DNA of 64,000 bases from Deltaproteobacteria bacterium (GTDB lineage Bacteria > Myxococcota_A > Polyangia > Polyangiales > Houyiibacteriaceae). The position numbers were made by a program, and so were the translations under genes. Where the stretch lies: the NCBI GenBank assembly GCA_017644045.1, contig JAEPMI010000005.1, forward strand, positions 603,927 through 667,926. Direction: 5' to 3'. Below are positions 9,618 to 18,548 of this stretch, in pieces; the stretch's first letter is position 1; the number at the start of each line of letters is the position of its first letter. The notes under the pieces are model-generated. The model ran no database searches, was not told the origin of the DNA, and was given only the letters and a program-made list of their open reading frames with translations.

Positions 9618-11102
9618 ATGTCCGCCCCCAACCTCTCCATCCACTCGGTGCTCGACCGACTGGCCGAAGGGCCGTGGCGGCTGAACGGGCTACCGACGAT
9701 CGGAGGCTCGGGGCTCTACTTCGTGGCGCTCGAGCTCGGTGCGGCACCGACCTACGCCTGGTTCTCGCTCAGCAAGAACCTGTCGGCCGCCCGGACCTCC
9801 TTCTTCGACCGCGACGAGGCGTTCGCGTTCCTCACGGAGTACGCCAAGGACGGCTACGACGAGTCGCTCTTCGACGTCTGGGACGACGGCTCGAACCCGA
9901 CGGCCGGCGAGCTCCGGTCGGCGCTGCGACGAACGCAGCGGCTCATGGACGAGCTGCGGGCCCACGCCGGCAGCTTCGCGCGAGCGATGGAGACCGGGTG
10001 GCTCCAGCGCACGGACGATCTCGGCTGGCTCGCCACCAAGCCCTACGAGAAGGGGCCGGCCCAGATCCAGTGCAGTGAGACCCGCGCCGCCAGCGAGCTG
10101 CTCACGCACATCCTGGTGCACGAAGCGGAGCTGGAGCGCGGCGAGCCCCCTGCCGAGCTGGCCGCCTTCATCGCCGACGCTCGGGAGCGGCGAGCCCGGC
10201 TCTTCTCGGAGCACGGACCGAGCACGGACCGGCTGCTGCTTCGGAGTCGCGCCGGCGAGCCCTCCAGAGGGCTGATGCGCTTCGCCAACGGGCTGCACGC
10301 GATGCTCGAGCTCGACGAGGGAGACGCACTGCGGAAGGCCGAGCTGCTGCCGGACGACCATGCGTTCGATCTGCTCGCGCAGGAGCTCCGATCCGTGGTG
10401 CCGCCCGAGAGCGCATCGATTCCGAAGGACGCCCTCGCGTCGGCCGAGCGGCTGCTCGATCTCGACGACCTGACCGCATGGCACGGCAGCGGCGCCATTC
10501 GGATGCGCTGCGGGAAGCTCGCGCGTGGCGGGCTCGTGACCGTCGACCCGATGACGCTTCTCGACGATCTCACGGAGACCCGCCTGGGGGTCCGCGAGGC
10601 GCTCGAACGCTTTGGTGGGGGTCGCGGCTTCGTCGCCATCGAGCTCACGCCGCAGCTCTCGCCGAGCGAGCAGGCGCGGTCCGCGAACGACCCGGACTCC
10701 CCCGCCGTCCGCTACCTCTTCCCGGAGGTCTGGCTCCACCGATTCTCGAAGGACCGCGTCTTCGAGCTCGCGTTCGGTACCGCGCTGACCACCGCGGTCG
10801 GCAGCGACGCGACGCTCGCGCGACAAGAGAGGCGCGTCGACCGGGGCGAGCAACGTGCCCACGGCCTTCGAGTGACCCTCCGGGCAGGCCCCGCGAAGGT
10901 CGTGATCGACGAAGAGCCGATCGAGAGCGGCCACGGCGTCCATGGCGCGCGTGTGCGCGCGACCTTCAGCGGACTCCCCGGTGGTCTCTCGATCCGGGGT
11001 ACCGGCCACATCGACATGCGCAGCGGAGGCCGGGTCGACATCGAGATCGAGGGCGACCCGGCCCAGCACATCAAGCGCCAAGTGCTCGACGCGCTGCCCT
11101 GA
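9618..11102 (+). CDS. protein of unknown function, 494 residues
   Basis: I do not recognise a family. The start is at ATG 9618 (MSAPNLSIHSVLDRLAEG). No signal peptide or membrane segment is seen, so it is probably cytoplasmic. The N-terminal third has aromatic-rich segments (YFVALELGAAPTYAWFSL), the middle is helical and charged, and the C-terminal 150 residues look like beta structure ending IRGTGHIDMRSGGRVDIEIEG. Base composition matches the neighbours. It is followed closely by the DoxX-like gene. Confidence 0.7.
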   Translation: MSAPNLSIHSVLDRLAEGPWRLNGLPTIGGSGLYFVALELGAAPTYAWFSLSKNLSAARTSFFDRDEAFAFLTEYAKDGYDESLFDVWDDGSNPTAGELRSALRRTQRLMDELRAHAGSFARAMETGWLQRTDDLGWLATKPYEKGPAQIQCSETRAASELLTHILVHEAELERGEPPAELAAFIADARERRARLFSEHGPSTDRLLLRSRAGEPSRGLMRFANGLHAMLELDEGDALRKAELLPDDHAFDLLAQELRSVVPPESASIPKDALASAERLLDLDDLTAWHGSGAIRMRCGKLARGGLVTVDPMTLLDDLTETRLGVREALERFGGGRGFVAIELTPQLSPSEQARSANDPDSPAVRYLFPEVWLHRFSKDRVFELAFGTALTTAVGSDATLARQERRVDRGEQRAHGLRVTLRAGPAKVVIDEEPIESGHGVHGARVRATFSGLPGGLSIRGTGHIDMRSGGRVDIEIEGDPAQHIKRQVLDALP

Positions 11103-11156
11103 TCACGCCGCCCACTCCGGGTTGCTCCGCCGTCCCAGCGCTCCTACGCCGTGTCC

Positions 11157-11555
11157 ATGGAGCGGCTTCGACTGGCGGCGCGATGGTTGGCGGGGCTCAG
11201 CTTCATGGGCGTCGGCGTGATGCACTTCGTGGCCACGGAGTTCTTCGTCCACATCGTCCCGCCCTACCTGCCGGCGGCGCTCTGGCTCGTGTGGATCAGC
11301 GGCGTCGCCGAGATCCTCGGCGGCCTCGGCCTTCTGATTCCCCAGGTCCGCCGCGCCGCGGGGTTCGGCCTGCTCTTGCTCCTCGTGTCGGTCTTTCCGG
11401 CGAACGTCCACATGGCGATCAACGAGGTCATGCCGACCACCGGCCCCGTCCCGGTCTGGACGCTCTGGGCGCGCCTCCCCCTGCAGCTGGTCTTCGCCGC
11501 CTGGGTCTGGTGGGTCGCGCTCTACCGACCGAAGGGCGAGAAGACCGAGAGCTAG
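11157..11555 (+). CDS. DoxX-like small membrane protein
   Basis: About 132 residues with four hydrophobic helices: LAGLSFMGVGVMHFV, LWLVWISGVAEILGGLGLLI, AAGFGLLLLLVSVFPANVHM and LPLQLVFAAWVWWVAL. The order, and the motifs GVGVMHF, SGVAEILGGLGLL and FPANVHMA, match the DoxX/DoxD-like family. A GTG at 11151 would add two residues. The stop overlaps the last codon of the convergent COQ4-like gene. Family function is poorly defined; redox-linked membrane roles are reported for some members. Confidence 0.82.
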   Translation: MERLRLAARWLAGLSFMGVGVMHFVATEFFVHIVPPYLPAALWLVWISGVAEILGGLGLLIPQVRRAAGFGLLLLLVSVFPANVHMAINEVMPTTGPVPVWTLWARLPLQLVFAAWVWWVALYRPKGEKTES

Positions 11556-12211
11556 CACCAGCGATCGGCAGAGCGGACGCCGAGCTGCTCGCGGAGAGAC
11601 TCGGTGGTCTCGTCCCAGTGGTGCTCCCAGTACACCGGCAGCAGCGGCGCTGCAGTGGAGCCCGCACGGAACGCTGCCCGCAGGTCGGTTCGCAGGGCCC
11701 GCCATCGACGTTCGCCGACCAGGTGCTTGAACGTTCCGAAGAAGACCACGAACGCCGAGTAGGGCATGCGGAGCTGCGGCCATTGGAAGGCGTGCACGAG
11801 CACCTCCTCGTGGCCGGCCGCGCCGAGGCCGAGGAGCGTGTGCCAGATGTCGTGCGTCTGCCGGACCCGCTCGAGCAGGTAGTTCGCCTCCTCGCTGCGC
11901 CCGCGCGTCACCGGCACGTCGAGCGCGTCCGGATCGAGAGCGTTCCGCTCGAGGTGGTCGGCGAAGTCGCGACCGAGGGTGCCCACCGGCTTGGCCTTCA
12001 GCGCCCCGAAGTCCACGCGGCGCGAATCGATGCGTGGCCGCTCGGCGAGAATGGCCCGACCCTCGTCGGAAGCGCGCATCGATGCGAGCAGCGCGTCCAT
12101 CCGACCCACGGAGCTGATCTCCTCGGCGGTGAGCAGCTCAATCGTCTCGTTCGAGTCGCGCAGCGCGCGAACGAAGGCGCGCCCGAAGGTCCTCGCGGTG
12201 TCGACGTCCAC
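11552..12211 (-). CDS. COQ4-like protein
   Basis: A 219-residue soluble protein beginning with GTG. It contains RVRQTHDIWHTLLGLG followed by GHEEVLVHAFQWPQL. The HDxxH motif with a downstream Glu is the metal-binding signature of COQ4, a protein of ubiquinone biosynthesis in eukaryotes and many bacteria. No other ubiquinone gene is near. The gene is the last one outside the tRNA-Phe island; only a remnant of the tRNA lies upstream. Family call is firm; role in quinone synthesis in this organism is inferred. Confidence 0.85.
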   Translation of the reverse strand: MDVDTARTFGRAFVRALRDSNETIELLTAEEISSVGRMDALLASMRASDEGRAILAERPRIDSRRVDFGALKAKPVGTLGRDFADHLERNALDPDALDVPVTRGRSEEANYLLERVRQTHDIWHTLLGLGAAGHEEVLVHAFQWPQLRMPYSAFVVFFGTFKHLVGERRWRALRTDLRAAFRAGSTAAPLLPVYWEHHWDETTESLREQLGVRSADRWC

Positions 12212-12239
12212 CGCAGGAGTCTAGCGCCCCAAACGCAAG

Positions 12240-12313
12240 AAACCCCGCGAAAAGCGGGGTCTCTGCGGTGCCCAGAGGCGGAATCGAACCGTCGACACGG
12301 GGATTTTCAATCC
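12240..12313. repeat. attL: 74-bp direct repeat with tRNA-Phe 3' fragment
   Basis: Identical over 74 bases to 20809-20882. It includes 45 bases of the tRNA 3' end (12269-12313, from the anticodon stem to the discriminator base) and the downstream terminator hairpin (12242-12260). Identity stops inside the 5' side of the anticodon stem, so this copy cannot make a tRNA. It marks the left junction of the island. Just inside lies TTCCAA-ATGG-TTGGAA (12342-12357), a perfect short palindrome of unknown role. Confidence 0.92.
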
Positions 12314-12419
12314 AGACCAAGGGGCCGAAGAAGTCCAGGTATTCCAAATGGTTGGAACGCCTCGAGTGAACCACTGTGTCCGTCTGCGTGACAGTCGAGG
12401 GCGGCTCGAGATCGGAGAG

Positions 12420-13016
12420 TCACTCCACAGCGACTCCATAGGCACGACAGGCTGAAGCGACGCACAGCTCGGGCAGGCCGCACGCGAATCGGTCGTCGGG
12501 GTAGAAGACGAAGTTCACGTCGAAGTCGGGCTCGTCGGAAGGCTGGAGCCAGACGTCGGGGTCTGAGGGACCAGCGTGAAAGGGAATGGTGGAGACGTTG
12601 CCGTACAGCTCGCCGGAGCATCCAGCGGCGTCGAGGACCACGTGTTCGCCCAGCGTCATCTGTGTCCCGTCGGTGAGCCAGAGGCCTGCATCCTCGTACG
12701 ACCGGCGCTCGAGTGTCAGACCCGGAAAGGGCGAGATGATCTCGGCCCGGGGCGTGTCGCAGTACCACTCACGGAGATAGCCGACCTCGTCGGTCACGAA
12801 GAGTTGAACTGTCTCCGGGAACCGGATCTCGTAGTCGCCGCATTCGGCGACGCAGGCTTCCGGATCGGCCAGCCGTAACTCGATGGTCCGTCCACGAAAG
12901 TCGATGCAACGCGCATCGGGAATCCCACACTCGGCGCCAGTGGTGAGCAGGAACACCACTGCTGCGGAGGCGAGGAGGGTGCTGCGGATGCGCCGCGGTC
13001 GAAACGTGGTGGTCAT
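12420..13016 (-). CDS. exported 9-cysteine protein, paralogue C
   Basis: 198 residues with a basic start and a hydrophobic segment (STLLASAAVVFLLTTGAEC), so it should be exported. It shares with the next two genes the motifs AECG, C-I/L-DFRGRTIE, CVAxCG, EDAGLWL, FYPDDRFACGLPE and a C-terminal Cys. All nine cysteines line up in the three proteins. If the first (AEC) is lipidated, eight remain for four disulfides; however Glu before that Cys is unusual for a lipobox. No known family is recognised. Last gene of the island operon, 54 bases after its paralogue. Confidence 0.78.
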   Translation of the reverse strand: MTTTFRPRRIRSTLLASAAVVFLLTTGAECGIPDARCIDFRGRTIELRLADPEACVAECGDYEIRFPETVQLFVTDEVGYLREWYCDTPRAEIISPFPGLTLERRSYEDAGLWLTDGTQMTLGEHVVLDAAGCSGELYGNVSTIPFHAGPSDPDVWLQPSDEPDFDVNFVFYPDDRFACGLPELCVASACRAYGVAVE

Positions 13017-13070
13017 GGGGTGACCCGATGGCGAAGGGCCACAGCTTCCGGGTCAGTCTCTAGCGAAGAG

Positions 13071-13655
13071 CTACTCGATGCTCCGAGCGGATGCGTTGCA
13101 GAACGAGAACTCGCACTGCTCGGGCAACCCGCAGGCGAAGCGATCGTTCGGGTAGAAGATGAAGTCGATGCTCCAGTCGACCTCGTCGTCGGGTTGGAGC
13201 CACGGCTCCGGGTCCAGCGGCCCGCGGTTGTACGGCAGGGTCGACAGGCTCGCGTAGAACTCCCCCGAACATCCGTTGCTGTCGATCGTCACATGTTCAC
13301 CGAGCGTGAGCTGTGTCCCCTCGGCAAGCCAGAGTCCGGCGTCCTCGAAGGAGGGACGGTCCGTGGTGAGCCCTGGAAGGGGGGTCAGCAGGTTGGCTCT
13401 GGGGACATCGCACGGCCACTCGCGGATGATCCCGGTCTCCTCGGTTACCGAGATCTGGAACGTGTCGGGCAGCGTGATCTCCACATCGCCGCAGGTCGCC
13501 ACACACGAGCCCGGGTCGGTGACCTGGAACTCGATGGTCCGTCCTCGGAAGTCGATGCAATGCGGCCCAGGCTCACCACACTCGGCGGCGGTCAAGAGCG
13601 GAAGAACCAGGAAGCCGGCGATTCCGGCCCACGAGTATCGTCGTCGTTTGTTCAT
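13071..13655 (-). CDS. exported 9-cysteine protein, paralogue B
   Basis: 194 residues from ATG 13655 (MNKRRRYSWAGIAGFLVLP), a clear signal peptide ending near LLTAAEC. It has the same nine cysteines and the same order of motifs as its neighbours (HCIDFRGRTIEFQ, SFEDAGLWLAEG, FYPNDRFACGLPEQC). A longer upstream frame to 13766 is discarded because it would run into the previous gene and lose the signal peptide. Middle copy of a tandem triplicate; the copies are clearly diverged, so the duplication is old or under diversifying pressure. Confidence 0.78.
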   Translation of the reverse strand: MNKRRRYSWAGIAGFLVLPLLTAAECGEPGPHCIDFRGRTIEFQVTDPGSCVATCGDVEITLPDTFQISVTEETGIIREWPCDVPRANLLTPLPGLTTDRPSFEDAGLWLAEGTQLTLGEHVTIDSNGCSGEFYASLSTLPYNRGPLDPEPWLQPDDEVDWSIDFIFYPNDRFACGLPEQCEFSFCNASARSIE

Positions 13656-13704
13656 GGAACGATGAATGCGCCGACGCCGGGGTTGCTCAGAGAGCGCGTG
13701 GCGC

Positions 13705-14286
13705 TCAGTCCACGGTGCTGCCGTACGCCCGGCAGAACGACGCTCCGCAGAACTCCGGAAGGCCACATGCGAAGCGATCGTCTGGATAGAAGATGAAGTT
13801 CACGTCCCAGTTCGGCTCGAGCGATGGCTCGAGCCAGGCTTCCGGGTCTGAAGGCCCCGTGCTGAACGGAAACGTCGATAGGTTTCCATAGAGACGTCCG
13901 GTGCAGCCGTTCGCTTCGAGCGTCACTCGCTCACCAATCGTCATCTGGTTCCCCTCTGAGAGCCAGAGCCCAGCGTCCTCGAGGGAAGGACGATCGATCG
14001 AGAGGCCAGGAAACGGCGAGAGCAGGTCGACGCGCGGTGTCTCGCACGACCACTCCCGCCGATACCCGATCTCATCCGTGACGAACACACGCATCGTGTC
14101 CGGGAAGCTGATCTCGAACTCCCCGCACTCCGCGACACACTCTCCAGGCGCCGCTAGTTGGAACTCGATGGTGCGACCGCGGAAGTCGAGACACCTGGAC
14201 TCGGGGTCTCCACACTCGGCTCCAAGTGCGAGAAGCAAGAGCAGAGCGAGGGAGTAGGTTCGGTGAAGTGTACCCCAACGCCTCAT
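13705..14286 (-). CDS. exported 9-cysteine protein, paralogue A
   Basis: 193 residues with a hydrophobic N-terminus (TYSLALLLLLALGAEC) and the common nine-Cys pattern, including RCLDFRGRTIEFQ, SLEDAGLWLSEG and FYPDDRFACGLPEFC. The ATG overlaps the stop of the 1421-residue lipoprotein gene (ATGA), so the two are translationally coupled and probably act together. Function unknown. Confidence 0.8.
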   Translation of the reverse strand: MRRWGTLHRTYSLALLLLLALGAECGDPESRCLDFRGRTIEFQLAAPGECVAECGEFEISFPDTMRVFVTDEIGYRREWSCETPRVDLLSPFPGLSIDRPSLEDAGLWLSEGNQMTIGERVTLEANGCTGRLYGNLSTFPFSTGPSDPEAWLEPSLEPNWDVNFIFYPDDRFACGLPEFCGASFCRAYGSTVD

Positions 14287-17200
14287 AGCGCGAAGGCTCC
14301 CACTCCCGGGTTGGCCAGTACACGCATCGAACCCAACCGATCGGCGTCGACTTCGGTCACCGGAATCGGGCTCGCCAGCGGAACACCTCCGTTCCGCAAC
14401 AGCGAGACGGTACCCGCAATGGTGTTAGCGGTGTCGATGTCACCCTCCTGTGTGAGGACGACCGCGTTGGGGGCGAGGCCCAGGCCGTCCGGGTTCTCGT
14501 TGAGCAGCCGATTGTCGGAAGCGTCCATGCTGCCGGTGGCCTTGCAGAGATACGGACCCGGATCGTTGACCTCGGCCTCCGTGTCGGCCGTCGTACTGAA
14601 CTCCACGCCCTGGTAGTCACACATGATCAAAGGGCCTCCAGCAAACGACCCACTCCCCGGAGGATACGAGAAAAAGTTTCCGTTCGAACGCGCTCCCACG
14701 AGCGTGGAGGTAGTGCTCAACCCATCGAGGTCGATTGCCGCTCCATAGCGGTCGTAGCTCCCCCAGTCGGCGAAGACGAAGAGGTTGTTGAGGAGAACCA
14801 GCGCGGCGACGCTTCCCTCGACGCTCAGAACCGCTGCGTGCTGCCCTCGTGTTGTGGATGCGCTGGGATAGAAGTTGGACCCTACGAACATCGTGGTCTG
14901 GAAGAGCTGAACGCTGGCGTCTGCCTGGCCAACGACTCGCAAAGCCGAGGACCGATCCGCCCCACCCGGCGCCCCAAACACGGTGTTGCTCGCGAACCAT
15001 CCCGACGTCGACACGTCCGCTCCTCGCGCGATGTCCACCCGGTCGTCTCGTGTCGCCGACGTACTCGAGGCCATGAACGTCGAACGGTTTGTCCTCAGCT
15101 CTGCTGAGCCCGTGTCGACCCAGCCGAACAACTCGCTAGGCCTGGTGATGCCTCGCCCATGACCGCGGTCATCGATCCCGTAGATCTCGCTGTCGACGAA
15201 CGAAGCCTCAGCGAGCGCCTCCGATGCGCAGCCGGCGAAGGTCGATCCGCTGGCCGGAGTCCCGGTACGAGCCCCTCGAACGACCGAGTTGCGCAACGTC
15301 AGACGTCCGGCACCGGCCGCGCCGATGGACTCGATACCCATGCGGCAGGGACCGGTTCCAGTGGCGTCGACGGTCACTTGCGTCAGCTCGACCTGGCTCG
15401 CGTTCGAGTAGACTGCGGACACGCAGTGAGTCGACGAGGCATCCTGAACGTTGACCATCAGGTCGCTGCCGATGAAGACAGCGTCGTCGAGCAGAAGGCC
15501 CGCTCTGGAACGGCGTCCGGCACGGTTGAAGTCGCCGGATTCGACCGAACGGAGGTCACCCCCCGCGGCAAACGCAATCGAGGAAGTCCCGCCTCTCGTC
15601 CACGTGCTTCCATCGACGACGTACCCACCCTCTACCGTCACGGTCCGGGACTCGATCCGCTGATGCGGTTCGGCGTAGGCGCCCGTGGCGAGTCGAATGG
15701 TCACGGGGCCGTCCAGGTCGGCTGACGCCGCGAGCGCAGCAGACAGCGAAGCATACGGAGCGGCGGCGGTGCCGGCGAGCGGGTCGGAGTCGTCGCCAAA
15801 GGGCGCGACGTGTAGCTCGGCCGACGGGAGGGTCCTGACCCGAAGTGGATCGGTGGGGAAGCGAGAACGCTCGCCAGCCCCGTTGATGGAGACGGCTTCG
15901 AACGTGTACTCCACATCGCCCGCGAGCCCGCTGACGAGGATCGAGAGGCCTTCCCCAACCCGGACGACGCCGACCTCGCGCTCCTCGGGGACGAGCATCC
16001 GGACGAGTACGGATTCCGCATCGAGTGCGGGCCAGCTCACGCGTGCGGCTCCGGGGAGCCCCTCGCCCATCAACGTGCCAACAGGCTCCGGCGGGGTCCA
16101 CGCCTCGACGACGGCCGGCTCGCTCCTCTCCTCTTCCTGAGTGGTCGCGACCGAGAAACGGAGCCGCTCATCGTACGGGAGGCCGCCGAAAGTCGCGGAA
16201 GCCATACGGGAATAGGGGACGGTGCGGTCGCTCCGGTGCCGGCCGGGCACGGTGCTCTCGCAGGTGACTTCGAATCCATCCGCCAGCGAGGAGAGGTCCG
16301 ACCAGCCCAGCAGCGCGGTTGGCGGCGTCGCTGGGTCTGTGTGATCGACACGTACGACGATCGGGAACGGCTCCGATGGGGTGATGCCGGCGACCAGGGT
16401 GTCGATCATGTCCGTACACATCCCAGTCGGTGAGTGTAGGGCGAACATCTCGCAGATCTCATCGCGAGTGGCCCCGTTGAACCAGAGGGTCCGGGCCAGT
16501 GAGTTCATGAGCGATGAGTAGGTGAGGCGGTTGGACGAGAGAGCCCAGTCGTTGAACATGTCGTGGTAGGCGCCCATCGGTAGGACGACGTCCTCATCGC
16601 GTGCATGCGTTCCTCGCTGCCAAGAGACGTCGGTCACGGCGTTGGTTCCGTCAGGCAACGTGGCAACGGTCACGTTCCACGCAGCCCCGTTGTGAACGTC
16701 AGTGCCATCACCGTCGACGGCATCGGTGAAGACCGAAGCGTAGCGGGCGATCTCCTCTAGCCAAGGGTCGCCCAACCAGCCGACGCCGATGTCCTGCCCT
16801 TGGGGAAACGGAAGAGAGGTGCCACCAACGTTGTCTTCGAGGCAAGGGAGTGTCGTCGGATCGACTTCCGGCCGGCAATAGCCCGCTCCGTTGTTCGACT
16901 CATAGTTCTTGGTGACTCCGAACCGGAAGTATCGGTACCCGCCCGCCACCTGGCTCGAGAAGAAGTCGGCCCAGGCCTCGGCGAGCGTCGCTGCCTCGCC
17001 TTCCACCGACTCGGCGTTCACAAGCGTGTCTTGCCAGACTTCGCCCCAAGCGCGACCGAACGCTCGCTTGCTCGCGTCGGCAAGGAACGCGCACATCACG
17101 TAGTGGCCGTACTCGTGGGTCGGCGTGACCCGGTCGATACGCGACCCGTCGTCGGGCATCCAGATGTCGGACTCCTGGAAGATGGACCAGAAGTTGGCGA

Positions 17201-18548
17201 GGACCGTGGACCAGCCCCGGCCGTTGCCGAACGAAGTCGTCCCGAACCCGTAGAATCCAAGGCAGGGCGCAAACGCATTCGGCGCAACCCTCGAGATCTG
17301 TCCTGAACGAACCAACGCCGTGGGCATCGTCCGCGTGAACACCGGCAGGTGCGCCCGAATCCGACGCGGGCTCTCGTAGCTCATCGCTTCCTGCACGAAG
17401 TTCCGTGCATCGGTCATCTGCGCGATGATGTTCATGTCCGCGTCGGTGACGTCGGCCTGGAGATGGATGTCGGCGTCGCGGTCGACCTGCCCGTTGAACA
17501 CCGTGATGCGCTTGTCGTGGAAGAGGCCCACGAGGTCTGCTGCGGCGTTCTTCAGGCGGATGTGGACGCGAATGCGACGGGCCCGCGGGATGTCGAACCG
17601 CACGAACCCGTTCTCGTCGGTGAAGCCGCGGTTGAGGCTGATCATGGTCCCGCTGGCCACCAGTACCTCGAGGCCCTTCACCCGGATCGGCCTGCCGGCG
17701 TCGGGACTCATCCATCCCTGCCGCATCAGCTCGTTCGGGCCGGTATCGAAGTCGGGGTCGGTGTTGTGGACGAAGAGCCGGAGGCTGAACTCGTTGGTTC
17801 CGCCCAGGCCCTCGCGCACCTCTGCCACGACCTGGCGCACGCCGTTGACGGCTCGCTTCACCAATCGACGGGCGGCGCGGAAGACCCGGCCGACGAGGGG
17901 AGAGGTGCGGGATCCGATGGCGTCGTCTCGGCTACCGACATCGTCCGAGTCAGGTTCGGCGTACGCGGTCGTCACGCCGTAGACGAACCCCTCGCTACCC
18001 ATCCAGTCGTAGTCGATGGAGCCGCCGGGGAGCTGCGCCTCGGCAACCGGGACGTCCCGTAGAAACACGGCGTCGAAGATCGGGTCGCCATCCAAGGCGG
18101 CGCTGCGGAAGATGTTGTAGGCCTCGCCGGGCACCAACGCGAAGGCCACGTCGCCCTCCTCGGAACCCGGGAACGAGTGCATCCCCGTCTGATCCGCCCA
18201 GGCCGCGTGCTCCACCTCGAAGAGAGGAAGGGCGTCGTTGTGGATGTCCATGAGGTTCAACTCCGCGAGGTCTTCCCGGCCACGGAGCAAAACCATCACG
18301 TAGTAGAGGGCCGGACGGCCGTCTTCGTCGACCTCGGGCAGGGCCTCGGTTTCGGTCCAGTCGAACGTCGTAGCGAGCCCCTCGATCTCGTCCGGGGGGA
18401 TCGGGGCGGCCAGCTCCGGGAGCGAACGATTGGGCCCTTCGCCGACCAGGCTGACGTCGACGACGTTCCGCTTCTTCTCGCAGGCCGACAGCGTGGAGAG
18501 CATCGCGACCAAGGCCAGCGACGTGGCTCGAGTGCGGGGCTTACTCAC
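14283..18548 (-). CDS. giant lipoprotein with HEYGH protease motif and beta-helix-like C-terminus
   Basis: 1421 residues. A signal peptide ends in the lipobox STLSAC (Cys23). Residues 250-375 look like carbohydrate-binding or linker beta domains. Around residues 477-530 the segment THEYGHYV is followed 42 residues later by EAWADFF, consistent with a zinc protease HExxH plus a Glu ligand (gluzincin type). Residues about 740-910 resemble two fibronectin III-like modules. From 911 on, HVAPFGDDSDPLAGTAAAPY begins a DUF1565/pectate-lyase-like parallel beta-helix. It starts with GTG overlapping the previous stop. Likely a cell-surface protein acting on an external target; substrate unknown. Confidence 0.82.
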   Translation of the reverse strand: MSKPRTRATSLALVAMLSTLSACEKKRNVVDVSLVGEGPNRSLPELAAPIPPDEIEGLATTFDWTETEALPEVDEDGRPALYYVMVLLRGREDLAELNLMDIHNDALPLFEVEHAAWADQTGMHSFPGSEEGDVAFALVPGEAYNIFRSAALDGDPIFDAVFLRDVPVAEAQLPGGSIDYDWMGSEGFVYGVTTAYAEPDSDDVGSRDDAIGSRTSPLVGRVFRAARRLVKRAVNGVRQVVAEVREGLGGTNEFSLRLFVHNTDPDFDTGPNELMRQGWMSPDAGRPIRVKGLEVLVASGTMISLNRGFTDENGFVRFDIPRARRIRVHIRLKNAAADLVGLFHDKRITVFNGQVDRDADIHLQADVTDADMNIIAQMTDARNFVQEAMSYESPRRIRAHLPVFTRTMPTALVRSGQISRVAPNAFAPCLGFYGFGTTSFGNGRGWSTVLANFWSIFQESDIWMPDDGSRIDRVTPTHEYGHYVMCAFLADASKRAFGRAWGEVWQDTLVNAESVEGEAATLAEAWADFFSSQVAGGYRYFRFGVTKNYESNNGAGYCRPEVDPTTLPCLEDNVGGTSLPFPQGQDIGVGWLGDPWLEEIARYASVFTDAVDGDGTDVHNGAAWNVTVATLPDGTNAVTDVSWQRGTHARDEDVVLPMGAYHDMFNDWALSSNRLTYSSLMNSLARTLWFNGATRDEICEMFALHSPTGMCTDMIDTLVAGITPSEPFPIVVRVDHTDPATPPTALLGWSDLSSLADGFEVTCESTVPGRHRSDRTVPYSRMASATFGGLPYDERLRFSVATTQEEERSEPAVVEAWTPPEPVGTLMGEGLPGAARVSWPALDAESVLVRMLVPEEREVGVVRVGEGLSILVSGLAGDVEYTFEAVSINGAGERSRFPTDPLRVRTLPSAELHVAPFGDDSDPLAGTAAAPYASLSAALAASADLDGPVTIRLATGAYAEPHQRIESRTVTVEGGYVVDGSTWTRGGTSSIAFAAGGDLRSVESGDFNRAGRRSRAGLLLDDAVFIGSDLMVNVQDASSTHCVSAVYSNASQVELTQVTVDATGTGPCRMGIESIGAAGAGRLTLRNSVVRGARTGTPASGSTFAGCASEALAEASFVDSEIYGIDDRGHGRGITRPSELFGWVDTGSAELRTNRSTFMASSTSATRDDRVDIARGADVSTSGWFASNTVFGAPGGADRSSALRVVGQADASVQLFQTTMFVGSNFYPSASTTRGQHAAVLSVEGSVAALVLLNNLFVFADWGSYDRYGAAIDLDGLSTTSTLVGARSNGNFFSYPPGSGSFAGGPLIMCDYQGVEFSTTADTEAEVNDPGPYLCKATGSMDASDNRLLNENPDGLGLAPNAVVLTQEGDIDTANTIAGTVSLLRNGGVPLASPIPVTEVDADRLGSMRVLANPGVGAFAL

